A stretch of 64,000 nt of DNA. Source: AL-N1 sp039178835 (lineage in GTDB: Bacteria > Chloroflexota > Chloroflexia > Chloroflexales > Roseiflexaceae). Under the pieces are notes generated by a model. That model did no database searches. It saw only the letters and a list, made by a program, of their open reading frames with translations, and was not told where the DNA came from. Position numbers and translations under genes: made by a program. This document shows positions 45,986 through 54,093 of this stretch, one piece after another. The DNA lies in the NCBI GenBank assembly GCA_039178835.1, contig JBCDFA010000005.1, positions 10,606 to 74,605 of the forward strand, in the 5' to 3' direction. Within the stretch, counting starts at the first letter, position 1, and each line of letters begins with the position of its first letter.

Positions 45986-47110
45986 ATGACCAAGAACATG
46001 ACTCTGACAAACCGGAATCTAACCACAACCGATGCCGAAAACCTGGATACCCTCATCCACCGTGCCCCTGCCACGGATGACCTACTCCAACTCGCTGACT
46101 GGCTGGCCAGCAACGGCGCAGATCACCTGAGCGCCATCGGACGGATCGAACTGGCCGAGCGGCTGATCACCCGCCGCCGCTTTCTGATCGGTGCAGGGGC
46201 ATTGGTCTTGGCAGGATGTGGTCTAGGCGACGAGGCGGCAGCACCGACGGCGATAACTGAAACCACGCGCAAGATTATTGACGATCTCAGTCGTAGTATT
46301 GAGGTGCCTGCCATGCCTCAGCGGATCGTGGTAATGAGCCAGCAATTTATTGAGCTAGCGACTGCGCTAGACATTGTAATTGTCGGTGCTGGCGTCAGTG
46401 GCTTCGAGATTAATGGCGAAACACTTAAGCGCCTGCCTTACCTTGACCGTGATGTGCCCGGCGCCCCACAAACGCTCAACCTCGTCGAGCCGAGCATTGA
46501 GGCGATCACCGCGCTCAACCCTGATCTCATCATCACACCGCCTATTAGGGACCCAGCGTATGAAGTGCTCCTCGACATTGCCCCCACACTCTACTTCAAC
46601 CCTTCAACAGACTGGCGACCGACACTGCACAAGTTCGCCGAAGCGGTTGGACGAACCACACAGGCTGAGCAGGTCATTGATGACTATGATGACGATATCG
46701 CGGCATGGCGCGAGGAAACTGCACCACTGGTTGAGCAAGCGCCCGAGGTGATGCTCATCCTCTTACATACTGAGGAACAGGTCTTTGTGATGAATGAGGA
46801 TGCGCCAGCCGGCCGTGTACTCGGTTCACTAGGCTTTCGCGTAGTGGTGCCCGAGGGTGTGCAGGTGCCAGAGAACGGTGTCGCGCCAGTGTCCGTAGAG
46901 GTTCTCGCCGACCTCACGACTGATGTCATCATCACCACGGGGGCGACAGGGCCGCTTGACCCTAATCACCCCGCTCTCCCACTCTTTGAGTCATTGGACA
47001 CTCCTGTTGGGCTGGCACCACTGCCAGCGGGTATCGGCAACGCTGGCCCGTACTCTGATCGCATTTTCATCGACGTTTTCGTTGAGGCGATCCGTAGCGT
47101 ACTCACCTGA
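45986..47110 (+). CDS. Siderophore-binding lipoprotein 11 (class C leader, class A-like body)
   Basis: A 374-aa protein. Class C leader (RAPATDDLLQLADWL from about residue 26), TRRRFLIG at 62-69 and a shortened hydrophobic part ending LAGC (Cys78). The body opens IIDDLSRSIEVPAMPQRIVVMS and continues QQFIELATALDIVIVGAG, EPSIEAITALNPDLIIT, and late SLDTPVGLAPLPAGIGNAGPY. This matches the class A protein at 36658 point by point, not its class C neighbours. The gene therefore joins a class C leader with a class A-type body. Confidence 0.9.
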   Translation: MTKNMTLTNRNLTTTDAENLDTLIHRAPATDDLLQLADWLASNGADHLSAIGRIELAERLITRRRFLIGAGALVLAGCGLGDEAAAPTAITETTRKIIDDLSRSIEVPAMPQRIVVMSQQFIELATALDIVIVGAGVSGFEINGETLKRLPYLDRDVPGAPQTLNLVEPSIEAITALNPDLIITPPIRDPAYEVLLDIAPTLYFNPSTDWRPTLHKFAEAVGRTTQAEQVIDDYDDDIAAWREETAPLVEQAPEVMLILLHTEEQVFVMNEDAPAGRVLGSLGFRVVVPEGVQVPENGVAPVSVEVLADLTTDVIITTGATGPLDPNHPALPLFESLDTPVGLAPLPAGIGNAGPYSDRIFIDVFVEAIRSVLT

Positions 47111-47287
47111 AATACGATGATGGGTGATGAAAAGACTCAGGATAGCATGGACGCCTATAGTGGGATGGGAGATTTTAGCCTCACTTAGTCCCTGTAAAGA
47201 TCGAGCTATCAGAAAATGCAGCATAGAAACGACAAGCGTTGGAGCACTCAATCACTTGAATGCTTCACAATGAAAGGAACTACTTCC

Positions 47288-48511
47288 ATGAGCAAGAACC
47301 GCCATCAGAAATCGAGCACAACCGAGTTGAAACGAAAACTGGCTGCCGCACTGGTGAGCCGCCGACGCTTCTTAATCGGCGCAGGGGCGATAGGTCTTAG
47401 TACCGTTACCGGTTGTGGTGAGCAGCAGGCTACCGAGAACGCCCCAGTGTCTACAGATGTTCCTACCACCATTCCACCTACTGCTACGCCTGCTGCTCCC
47501 ACCATCGTGCCAACCGCAGCGAGTGGCACCTATCAGGTGCCGGGTTTTCCGGCCTTCGTACCTGCCCCCACGATGATCGAAGTTGTTGAGGACCGGGGCG
47601 ATACAGTTCTTGTTCGGCACACGTTGGGCGAAGTCGAGATTCCTAAGAACCCACAGCGTGTTTTCGCTGACTCACAAGCATTGCAGACTGCTCTATTGCT
47701 CGAACTTAATCTGGTCGGAGCCGATTACTATCCCGGAGGTGATGACATTCCTAGTTTGGCTGAGGCATTTGCTGGCATTCCTGATATTCTCGAGTCAAGT
47801 TCGGATGATCTGAGCTATGAACGTGTGTTGAGCTTGAAGCCAGATCTTATCATTGCCCCCGGTCATCTTCAATTCCCCGCTTCCGGTGATCCTGAAGAAG
47901 CCTATGAACTACTGAGTCAGATAGCACCTACGATAACCTTTACCGACAATGCTTTTGTTTTCTGGGAGCAAGCCGCTTTGGATTTGGGACGCGTATTTGG
48001 CAGGGAGGATGAAGTCGTAGCGAGGCTCGAAACCTTCGAACAAGATGTTGCAGAAGCCTGCGAACCAGTGCAAAGCGCAATTGGGGATGAATCTGTTCTC
48101 CATATACAAATTTTCGGGACAACACCGGTTTTAGCGAGTGTTGGTCAGCCGGACGCTTCAGGGGATGGCTTTAAACCGACTGGTGATAACCGTTGGCTCT
48201 ATGAATGGTGTCAGATGTCACCACCTGAAAATCTGGCAGAGCTTGTACCACCTCCAATGAGGTTTCTTGAGATTACTGGTGAGCAGATTCCTGATCTAAA
48301 AGGAGATCACATCGTTTTAATGCTTGGCGATGATGAGGCGATTGAAAGTTATGAAGACATTCTCTCCAACCCATTGTGGCAAGTAGTGCCAGCGGTTCAA
48401 GAAGGAAATGTCTACATTATGCCGCGTATAGGAGGATTCGATTACGAAAGCACACTCTATACAATAAGTGTTTTGGGAGAAGCCATCGAAGAAGCTAATT
48501 CAAGCAGATAA
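47288..48511 (+). CDS. Siderophore-binding lipoprotein 12 (Tat signal, leader lacking the class C core)
   Basis: A 407-aa protein with a GAAAGGA site. Its pre-sequence is short and basic (MSKNRHQKSSTTELKRKL) and lacks RAPATDDLL, but SRRRFLIGAGAIGLS and the lipobox TVTGC (Cys43) are of the class C type. A long Pro/Thr/Ala linker (about 50-90) precedes the binding domain (EIPKNPQRVFADSQALQTALLLELNLVG, YERVLSLKPDLIIAPG). Two Cys (EACEPVQ and YEWCQMS) may pair. It looks like a class C gene that lost the leader core. Confidence 0.88.
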   Translation: MSKNRHQKSSTTELKRKLAAALVSRRRFLIGAGAIGLSTVTGCGEQQATENAPVSTDVPTTIPPTATPAAPTIVPTAASGTYQVPGFPAFVPAPTMIEVVEDRGDTVLVRHTLGEVEIPKNPQRVFADSQALQTALLLELNLVGADYYPGGDDIPSLAEAFAGIPDILESSSDDLSYERVLSLKPDLIIAPGHLQFPASGDPEEAYELLSQIAPTITFTDNAFVFWEQAALDLGRVFGREDEVVARLETFEQDVAEACEPVQSAIGDESVLHIQIFGTTPVLASVGQPDASGDGFKPTGDNRWLYEWCQMSPPENLAELVPPPMRFLEITGEQIPDLKGDHIVLMLGDDEAIESYEDILSNPLWQVVPAVQEGNVYIMPRIGGFDYESTLYTISVLGEAIEEANSSR

Positions 48512-48734
48512 TTGATTATTTGTTTTTGTACAGCACTACTACGGATGAAGAACGATAATAAGACAGTGGAGCGGAGAATAGCACTGCTTCAAAGTTCCAC
48601 TGCCCTAGAGTTTAACAAAGAATCAATAACCAATCTGCTTACTGCCCGTTCACTCTCACTTTACTTATTACAACGGTCTATGTCTGTAGCAGGGTGAGTG
48701 TGGCAACGATGTCTGCAGCAAAAGGACCAATCTA

Positions 48735-49904
48735 ATGATCCGGAACGACAATCTGACGACCATTGATGTAGATACAAAAGTTGATGATAATCCATTTATT
48801 TCAACTGTTAACCAGCACAACCAAAGACCAATAATGAACCGCATCATCTATTGCCTAACCACTCTGCTACTGCTAGCGCTGCTGGTAGCCTGCGGACCCA
48901 CCGAGGTAACTAGTCCCGCAGCAGATGAGCCTGTGGCGGAGGCGACGTCCGTACCAGAGGAAGCGACAAGCGACGAGGTCGCTGTAGCTGATGAGCGCGC
49001 GGCGGAAGAAGACGCAAGCGATGAGGTCGCCGCGACTGAGGGCGAATGCGAGGAGGGCTTCCGCCTCGTTGAGCATACAGGCGGTGAGACATGCATTCCT
49101 GAAGACCCGCAGCGCATCGCTGTCGTCGGTGACCGCCACATTGGTGAAATTTTGATCGCACTGGGAGTCGAGCCGGTTGCTGTTACGACCAAGGAAGAAT
49201 ATCCTGAGTTTGTACAGGAGGAGTTCAGTGATTTTAATGCTGTAATTGATCTTGCCAATCACATAGAACCGAACCTTGAGGTACTGGCAGAAGTAGGTCC
49301 CGATCTGATCATCATGCACGGCGACTTCTACGACACGGTGAGCCAAATCGCACCTACGGTACAAATAGCTGACCCTTTTGTCGGTGTAAGACAAATCATC
49401 ATTGATGTCGGTTCTATCTTCGGTGAAGACCAGACTGAAGCGCTACTCGCCCTCGTGGATAATGCGGTTGAGACGGTCACCTGCGCCGTAGAGAACCCGG
49501 ACGAGATCACGGTTTCAGGCACTGCGCCCTGGCAGGGTCAATTTGAAGTTGTGACAACCCGACCCTTCCTGACGCACTCATTTTTACTTCAAGAAGCCGG
49601 GTTCACAATACCCGAAGATCACGCCGAAATTAGCGAGTCGCGTTTGGTTAGTCTTGAGCGGCTAGATGTCGTAGACACCGATGTCTTGTTTGTTCACCGA
49701 TTCTATATGGAGGATGAGGACCCCGATGCCACATTTGAGTCACCGCTTTGGCAGAACTTAGAGGTGGTTCAAAATGGCAATGTTATTGAGGGTGATTTTC
49801 GCTGGTGGGGTGTCGGCGGTCCCTTAGCTGCACAGCGAACCGCAGACGAAATAGTTGCTGGTCTGGAAGAGATCGGCTTGGCCACACCCTGTGAAACAAA
49901 TTAA
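48735..49904 (+). CDS. Siderophore-binding lipoprotein 13 (hybrid N-terminus, Sec signal)
   Basis: A 389-aa frame from ATG 48735, which has the class C ribosome site and a class C-like start (MIRNDNLTTIDVDTKVDD). This is followed at residue 34 (48834) by a second Met that opens an ordinary Sec lipoprotein signal, MNRIIYCLTTLLLLALLVAC. If translation begins at 48735 the Sec signal is internal; a start at 48834 gives a 356-aa class A-type protein. The linker is very acidic with VAVADERAAEEDASDEVA. The body has EECEEGF-like Cys (GECEEGFRLVEH...ETCIPEDPQRIAVVGD) and EPNLEVLAEVGPDLIIMHG. Confidence 0.85.
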   Translation: MIRNDNLTTIDVDTKVDDNPFISTVNQHNQRPIMNRIIYCLTTLLLLALLVACGPTEVTSPAADEPVAEATSVPEEATSDEVAVADERAAEEDASDEVAATEGECEEGFRLVEHTGGETCIPEDPQRIAVVGDRHIGEILIALGVEPVAVTTKEEYPEFVQEEFSDFNAVIDLANHIEPNLEVLAEVGPDLIIMHGDFYDTVSQIAPTVQIADPFVGVRQIIIDVGSIFGEDQTEALLALVDNAVETVTCAVENPDEITVSGTAPWQGQFEVVTTRPFLTHSFLLQEAGFTIPEDHAEISESRLVSLERLDVVDTDVLFVHRFYMEDEDPDATFESPLWQNLEVVQNGNVIEGDFRWWGVGGPLAAQRTADEIVAGLEEIGLATPCETN

Positions 49905-50088
49905 GCCATAGGTGAGGTGGTAGAGGAAACAAGTGATAGGGAAAAGAAAACAGTGTACAGCGTATAGGGACAAGCTTTTGTACGTTCGCCTGAACCCATC
50001 AACAGTTTGTGTTCCCTTATGACGATAGAACCACCAAACGGATCGCTAGAACTGGACGATATAAGACTTGCTGAAAGGAATACACAGA

Positions 50089-51285
50089 ATGAAACCAACC
50101 ACGATTTTCACCGCTATACAACCAACAACCAACACCCACGACCTCGACGCGCTGGCCCGCCGCGCCCCAGCTACCGACGACCTGCTTGAACTGGCCGTCT
50201 GGCTCAGCACGAACGGCGCGACACACCTCAGTGCCATCGCACGCATCGAACTGGCGGAGCGGCTGATCACCCGCCGCCGCTTCCTGATTGGCGCGGGGGC
50301 ACTCAGCCTTGGCGTGATCACTGGCTGTGGTGCCGAGGAGGAGGTAGACGCACCTACGGCGACAACGGATGGAATGCGGATGTTTGACCACCCATTGTTG
50401 GTTGATGGGCCGGTGCGGATTCCGGCGAGTCCGGAGCGCATCGTCGCACTCGATCCCTTTGCCTATGAACTGCTTGTGTTGGCAGGTCAGCCACCGCTTG
50501 GGGCCATCGGTTTTATGGAGGAGTTCAGGAACAATTTTCCCGAAGCTGAGGAACTGCAACAGGCGTTGGCACAGACCGAAAGTGTAGGGTCTTTCCCAAC
50601 CGATGTAGAAAGCGTTGTTGCGTTGAGGCCCGATCTTATCCTTAGTGGTGCTTTCTTGGAAGAGACCAACGCGCAATTGCAAGAGGTTGCGCCGCTCCTG
50701 GTGATAGCGAGCGGAGGCTCTCAATGGAAATCGATGATGCGCTTCTGGGGTGAGGCACTCAACCAGACCGACCTTGTGGAGCAGCTGTTTGCCGCATACG
50801 AGGCGCGCTTGGCAACACTGCGCGAAACTGTCGGCAACCCGACTGATATCACGATCTCTATCATTCGCATTCGAGAAGAACGCATATTTATGGATACGAA
50901 TAATGGCGCCTCAATCGTGGTTGAAGACGCCGGGTTTAGTCGCCCACCATCGCAGGCATACACACTTGAGGAGTCTGAAGCACAATATGGTAACCCATAC
51001 GCCGCCGAGATTTCTCGCGAAGAACTCCAACTCGCTGATGGCGACTACATCTTTGCGTGGGGCGCATACTATCTCGACGACGTGGCGACCGCTGCCGACA
51101 GAATCTTGGAAAGTCCTGTGTGGCAGTCGCTCAACGCGGTACAGAACGAGCAGGCGTTTCAGGTCGGCGAGCACTGGATTGGACGCGCTTTCTACGGCGC
51201 ACACGCAGTCATTGATGATCTCTTCCGCTACGTCGCCGAAGTAGATCCACAGGAAGTCTCGCCGAACCCGCTGCTGAACGCGTGA
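50089..51285 (+). CDS. Siderophore-binding lipoprotein 14 (class C leader, class A-like body)
   Basis: A 398-aa protein. Class C leader with RAPATDDLLELAVWL (about 26-40), TRRRFLIG at 61-68, lipobox ITGC (Cys80). The mature part opens MRMFDHPLLVDGPVRIPASP and then ERIVALDPFAYELLVLAG, and ends AVIDDLFRYVAEVDPQEV and SPNPLLNA. Both ends match the class A proteins at 32490 and 37792. The opening Cys pair of those relatives has been lost (VRIPASP for VCIPESP). An earlier frame start at 50068 adds 7 residues. Confidence 0.9.
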   Translation: MKPTTIFTAIQPTTNTHDLDALARRAPATDDLLELAVWLSTNGATHLSAIARIELAERLITRRRFLIGAGALSLGVITGCGAEEEVDAPTATTDGMRMFDHPLLVDGPVRIPASPERIVALDPFAYELLVLAGQPPLGAIGFMEEFRNNFPEAEELQQALAQTESVGSFPTDVESVVALRPDLILSGAFLEETNAQLQEVAPLLVIASGGSQWKSMMRFWGEALNQTDLVEQLFAAYEARLATLRETVGNPTDITISIIRIREERIFMDTNNGASIVVEDAGFSRPPSQAYTLEESEAQYGNPYAAEISREELQLADGDYIFAWGAYYLDDVATAADRILESPVWQSLNAVQNEQAFQVGEHWIGRAFYGAHAVIDDLFRYVAEVDPQEVSPNPLLNA

Positions 51286-51290
51286 CACTG

Positions 51291-51330
51291 GAGCGGTGCA
51301 GGGTTTCAATGTGCGAACGCTGCACCGTTC
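51291..51330 (+). other. Intercistronic hairpin
   Basis: An 11-bp stem GAGCGGTGCAG/CTGCACCGTTC (one G-U pair) lies 5 bases after the previous stop. There is no T-run, so it is more likely an mRNA-stabilising or partial-termination element than a full terminator. Confidence 0.5.
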
Positions 51331-51342
51331 AACCACAGGATT

Positions 51343-51410
51343 GTTCGCCCTGTCGGATAGTGACCAAATAATGTGCACAAGGAGAAACCACCATGCAACG
51401 AAATGAGACT
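51343..51410 (+). repeat. Upstream repeat, copy 1 (pairs with 52677-52744)
   Basis: A 68-base block beginning GTTCGCCCTGTCGGATAG covers the 5' leader, ribosome site and first codons of the gene at 51393. It matches the block at 52677-52744 at 63 of 68 positions without gaps (hand count). Confidence 0.85.
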
Positions 51411-52580
51411 TTGACCACCACGACCGGAACGACGACCGACGCCTACGACCTTGACGTGCTCGCCCACCGCGCACCCGTCACCGATGACCTGCTCCAACTC
51501 GCCGATTGGCTGGCCACCAATGGTCCTGTTCGCCTCAGTGCGATTGCGCGGATCGAACTGGCGGAGCGGCTGATCACCCGCCGCCGCTTCCTGATTGGCG
51601 CGGGGGCACTCGGACTTGGCGTCATCACCGGCTGTGGGCCGGAGGAGGAAGCGGCCGCGCCCACGACGACGGTGGCGACGCGCATCGTAGAGCACGCTGG
51701 CGGAACCATCGAGGTTCCCGCAAACCCGCAGCGGGTGGTCGTCATCAGCCCGACGATCGTTGTACATCTGGTCTCGGTAGATTTGACTCCGGTGGCTGCC
51801 GACAATCACGGCCCCTTGTGGATGCGCCCCTACCGTGAGCGGTACGACGAGGACATGCAAATCTCTGAGATTAGCACGGTCGGAAGCGGCCTGGAGCCCA
51901 ACCTGGAGCAGATCGCCTCCATCGGCCCGGACTTAATCCTGACCGAGACCATTATGGACGAGAGCATCCAGGAACGACTGGCCGAGATCGCCCCGACGGT
52001 CGTCATCTTCCGCGGCGAACTGGAGAACTACCCCGAGCAGGGGCCGACGAACGCCGGGTGGAAGCCAGCCTTTGACCAGACCGTCCGGGCCGTCGGACGC
52101 CAAGAGGAGGCCGAACAGTGGCACCAGCGATACCAGGATCAGGTAGACCAGGCCAGAGCGGTGTCCGAGGGAATCAGCGTCTCTTTTATCCGCCCGCAGC
52201 GGGGGACCGGTAACTTCACCCTGGACGGCACGACCGCCTTTGCTGGCAGCGTGGCCGAAGAGTCCGGCTTTACCGTCATCGACGCGCCCGAAGGCGTCGG
52301 TGAAGCCAGGTTCGGCACCGTGAGCATCAGCAACGAGCGCCTGGACATCGCAGACGGCGACGTGATCGTGACCAGCGACGCCACCGACTTTGGCTTCTTG
52401 GATGAGACGGGCGTAGAGATATTCGCGCGCAACCCGCTGTGGGAGACCCTACCCGCGGTAGAAGCCGACAGGGTGCTGGTGCTGCCCGAACAGATCTACA
52501 ACGGCGGCACCTACGCCTACGCTATAGCGCTGCTCACCGAGTTGCGGGAAGCGGTAGTTCAGGGCGAAGTCAACGCCTAA
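51393..52580 (+). CDS. Siderophore-binding lipoprotein 15 (class C, Tat signal)
   Basis: A 395-aa protein with an AAGGAG site, start MQRNETLTTTTGTTTD. The leader reads RAPVTDDLLQLADWL with VRLSAIARIEL, Tat motif TRRRFLIG at 62-69 and lipobox ITGC (Cys81). The body has NPQRVVVISPTIVVHLVSVDLTPV, EPNLEQIASIGPDLILTETI and ends YAYAIALLTELREAV. Its second half is visibly more GC-rich than most of the array. The leader DNA is close to that of 50089. Confidence 0.9.
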   Translation: MQRNETLTTTTGTTTDAYDLDVLAHRAPVTDDLLQLADWLATNGPVRLSAIARIELAERLITRRRFLIGAGALGLGVITGCGPEEEAAAPTTTVATRIVEHAGGTIEVPANPQRVVVISPTIVVHLVSVDLTPVAADNHGPLWMRPYRERYDEDMQISEISTVGSGLEPNLEQIASIGPDLILTETIMDESIQERLAEIAPTVVIFRGELENYPEQGPTNAGWKPAFDQTVRAVGRQEEAEQWHQRYQDQVDQARAVSEGISVSFIRPQRGTGNFTLDGTTAFAGSVAEESGFTVIDAPEGVGEARFGTVSISNERLDIADGDVIVTSDATDFGFLDETGVEIFARNPLWETLPAVEADRVLVLPEQIYNGGTYAYAIALLTELREAVVQGEVNA

Positions 52581-52676
52581 GCGGTGCGCACTTGAGAAAT
52601 CCCACGGAACTTCGTAGGTGGAAGCCTCGGTGTGGGCGGGAGCGGATGACTGTCCCCCTTCGCCCATCACGAATCG

Positions 52677-52744
52677 GTTCGCCCTGTCGGATAGTGACCA
52701 GATAATGTGCACAAGGAGAAAACACCATGCGATGGAATGAGACT
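52677..52744 (+). repeat. Upstream repeat, copy 2 (pairs with 51343-51410)
   Basis: Second copy of the 68-base block with GTTCGCCCTGTCGGATAG, covering the 5' leader, ribosome site and first codons of the gene at 52727. The mismatches are mostly in codons 2-4. Confidence 0.85.
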
Positions 52745-53887
52745 CTGACCACCACAACCGAAATAACAACCAACACCCGCACGCTCGACGCGCTGGCCCA
52801 CCGCGCCCCAGCTACCGACGACCTGCTTGAACTGGCGGACTGGCTCGCCACGAACGGCTCGACCCACCTCAGCGCGATTGAGCGGATTGAACTGGCCGAG
52901 CGGCTGATCACTCGCCGTCGTTTCTTGATCGGTGCAGGGGCACTGGGCCTCGGCGCGATTGTCGGCTGTGGGTCAGATGAGGAGGCAGTGGCACCGACGG
53001 CGACAACAGGGGCGACTCGGATGATTACGCATCCTCGAGGCGACACCAAGGTACCTACCGACCCACAGCGCGTAGTTCTTGCAAACGACTTCCTCCTTGG
53101 GAATGCGCTCAGCCTCGGTGTTCCCGTCATTGGGGCTGCTGGAGACCCCCGCGCAGACGGGCTCCGAAACGTGCCGTATGACATGTCTGGGGTTGAGATT
53201 GTTGGAACTGCAAACGAACCCAACCTCGAACAAGTTCTTGAGCTTGAACCTGACCTAATCATCGCAATCGAACATGTGACCTCCGATGAGGTTTATAACA
53301 ACCTCTCGGCAATCGCCCCAACCATAGTGGTCGCCACCACTTTCGAGGACGGGACCCTACCAACTCTCTTTGCGTTTAACGAGACATTTGCGGAGATCGT
53401 AGGACGGACTGAACGCATTGAGGAGCAGTTGTCTGCTTATGAGAGCCGCCTCAGTGAAGTACGCTCTCAGCTTGATCCGATCCGGGAGGAGATCGACTTC
53501 AACATCCTGTCGACTCAGGGAGGTGCCGGTACCTTTACCGCCTTCGGCAACGTCATGTACGACACGAGCGCCTTCGGTGTCGTCATCCGAGACCTCGGGC
53601 TAGTGCCAGACAACGCCACCGAGGGAGTCTTTGCAGAACAAATGAGCATCGAATTGATCAACGAATGGGACGCTGATGTGCTTGTGACACTTGTCCCGGA
53701 GGGACAGGTTGATGGTTTTTTCGAGGAGCCACTTGTGGAGGCCATGAACGCTGTGCAGGCCAGTCAGCTCTTCGAGGTCCCACAGAGCCGCTGGAATGCA
53801 CGCTACATCGACGCGCTGACGACTGTTCTGGACGACCTAGAAGAGTTTCTAATCGAGAGCAACCCGGATCTCTCCATCGTCGACTAA
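52727..53887 (+). CDS. Siderophore-binding lipoprotein 16 (class C, Tat signal)
   Basis: A 386-aa protein, start MRWNETLTTTTEITTN. Class C leader with RAPATDDLLELADWL at 27-41, TRRRFLIG at 62-69 and lipobox IVGC (Cys81). The lipobox context AIVGCGSDEEA differs from most siblings and is shared only with the next gene. The body has TDPQRVVLANDFLLGNALSLGVPV, EPNLEQVLELEPDLIIAIE and TVLDDLEEFL near the end. The 5' end matches the gene at 51393 while the leader core matches the gene at 54094, so it is a mosaic. Confidence 0.9.
   Translation: MRWNETLTTTTEITTNTRTLDALAHRAPATDDLLELADWLATNGSTHLSAIERIELAERLITRRRFLIGAGALGLGAIVGCGSDEEAVAPTATTGATRMITHPRGDTKVPTDPQRVVLANDFLLGNALSLGVPVIGAAGDPRADGLRNVPYDMSGVEIVGTANEPNLEQVLELEPDLIIAIEHVTSDEVYNNLSAIAPTIVVATTFEDGTLPTLFAFNETFAEIVGRTERIEEQLSAYESRLSEVRSQLDPIREEIDFNILSTQGGAGTFTAFGNVMYDTSAFGVVIRDLGLVPDNATEGVFAEQMSIELINEWDADVLVTLVPEGQVDGFFEEPLVEAMNAVQASQLFEVPQSRWNARYIDALTTVLDDLEEFLIESNPDLSIVD
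52798..52988 (+). repeat. Leader-module DNA repeat, copy 1 (pairs with 54165-54355)
   Basis: The 191 bases that encode the class C leader core, Tat motif and lipobox match 54165-54355 at all but 2 positions without gaps (hand count). Identity drops at once on both sides. Confidence 0.9.
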
Positions 53888-54093
53888 ACGTCGCATTTGA
53901 CTGAGTCTGGGCCATACTGAGCAGGGCCGGGGTTGCCTGAAGATAGCAGTCATTGTCACGTCCGCCCCTGCCTCCATGGAGACAAAGTACGGCGAGAGTC
54001 CACTCACCACAATAGACACCTGTGACGGCGTGTATGACACGGCAAGCCGTTCGCAGTGAAAGATTAGATACACCCAATGAAAGGACCAGCCCA

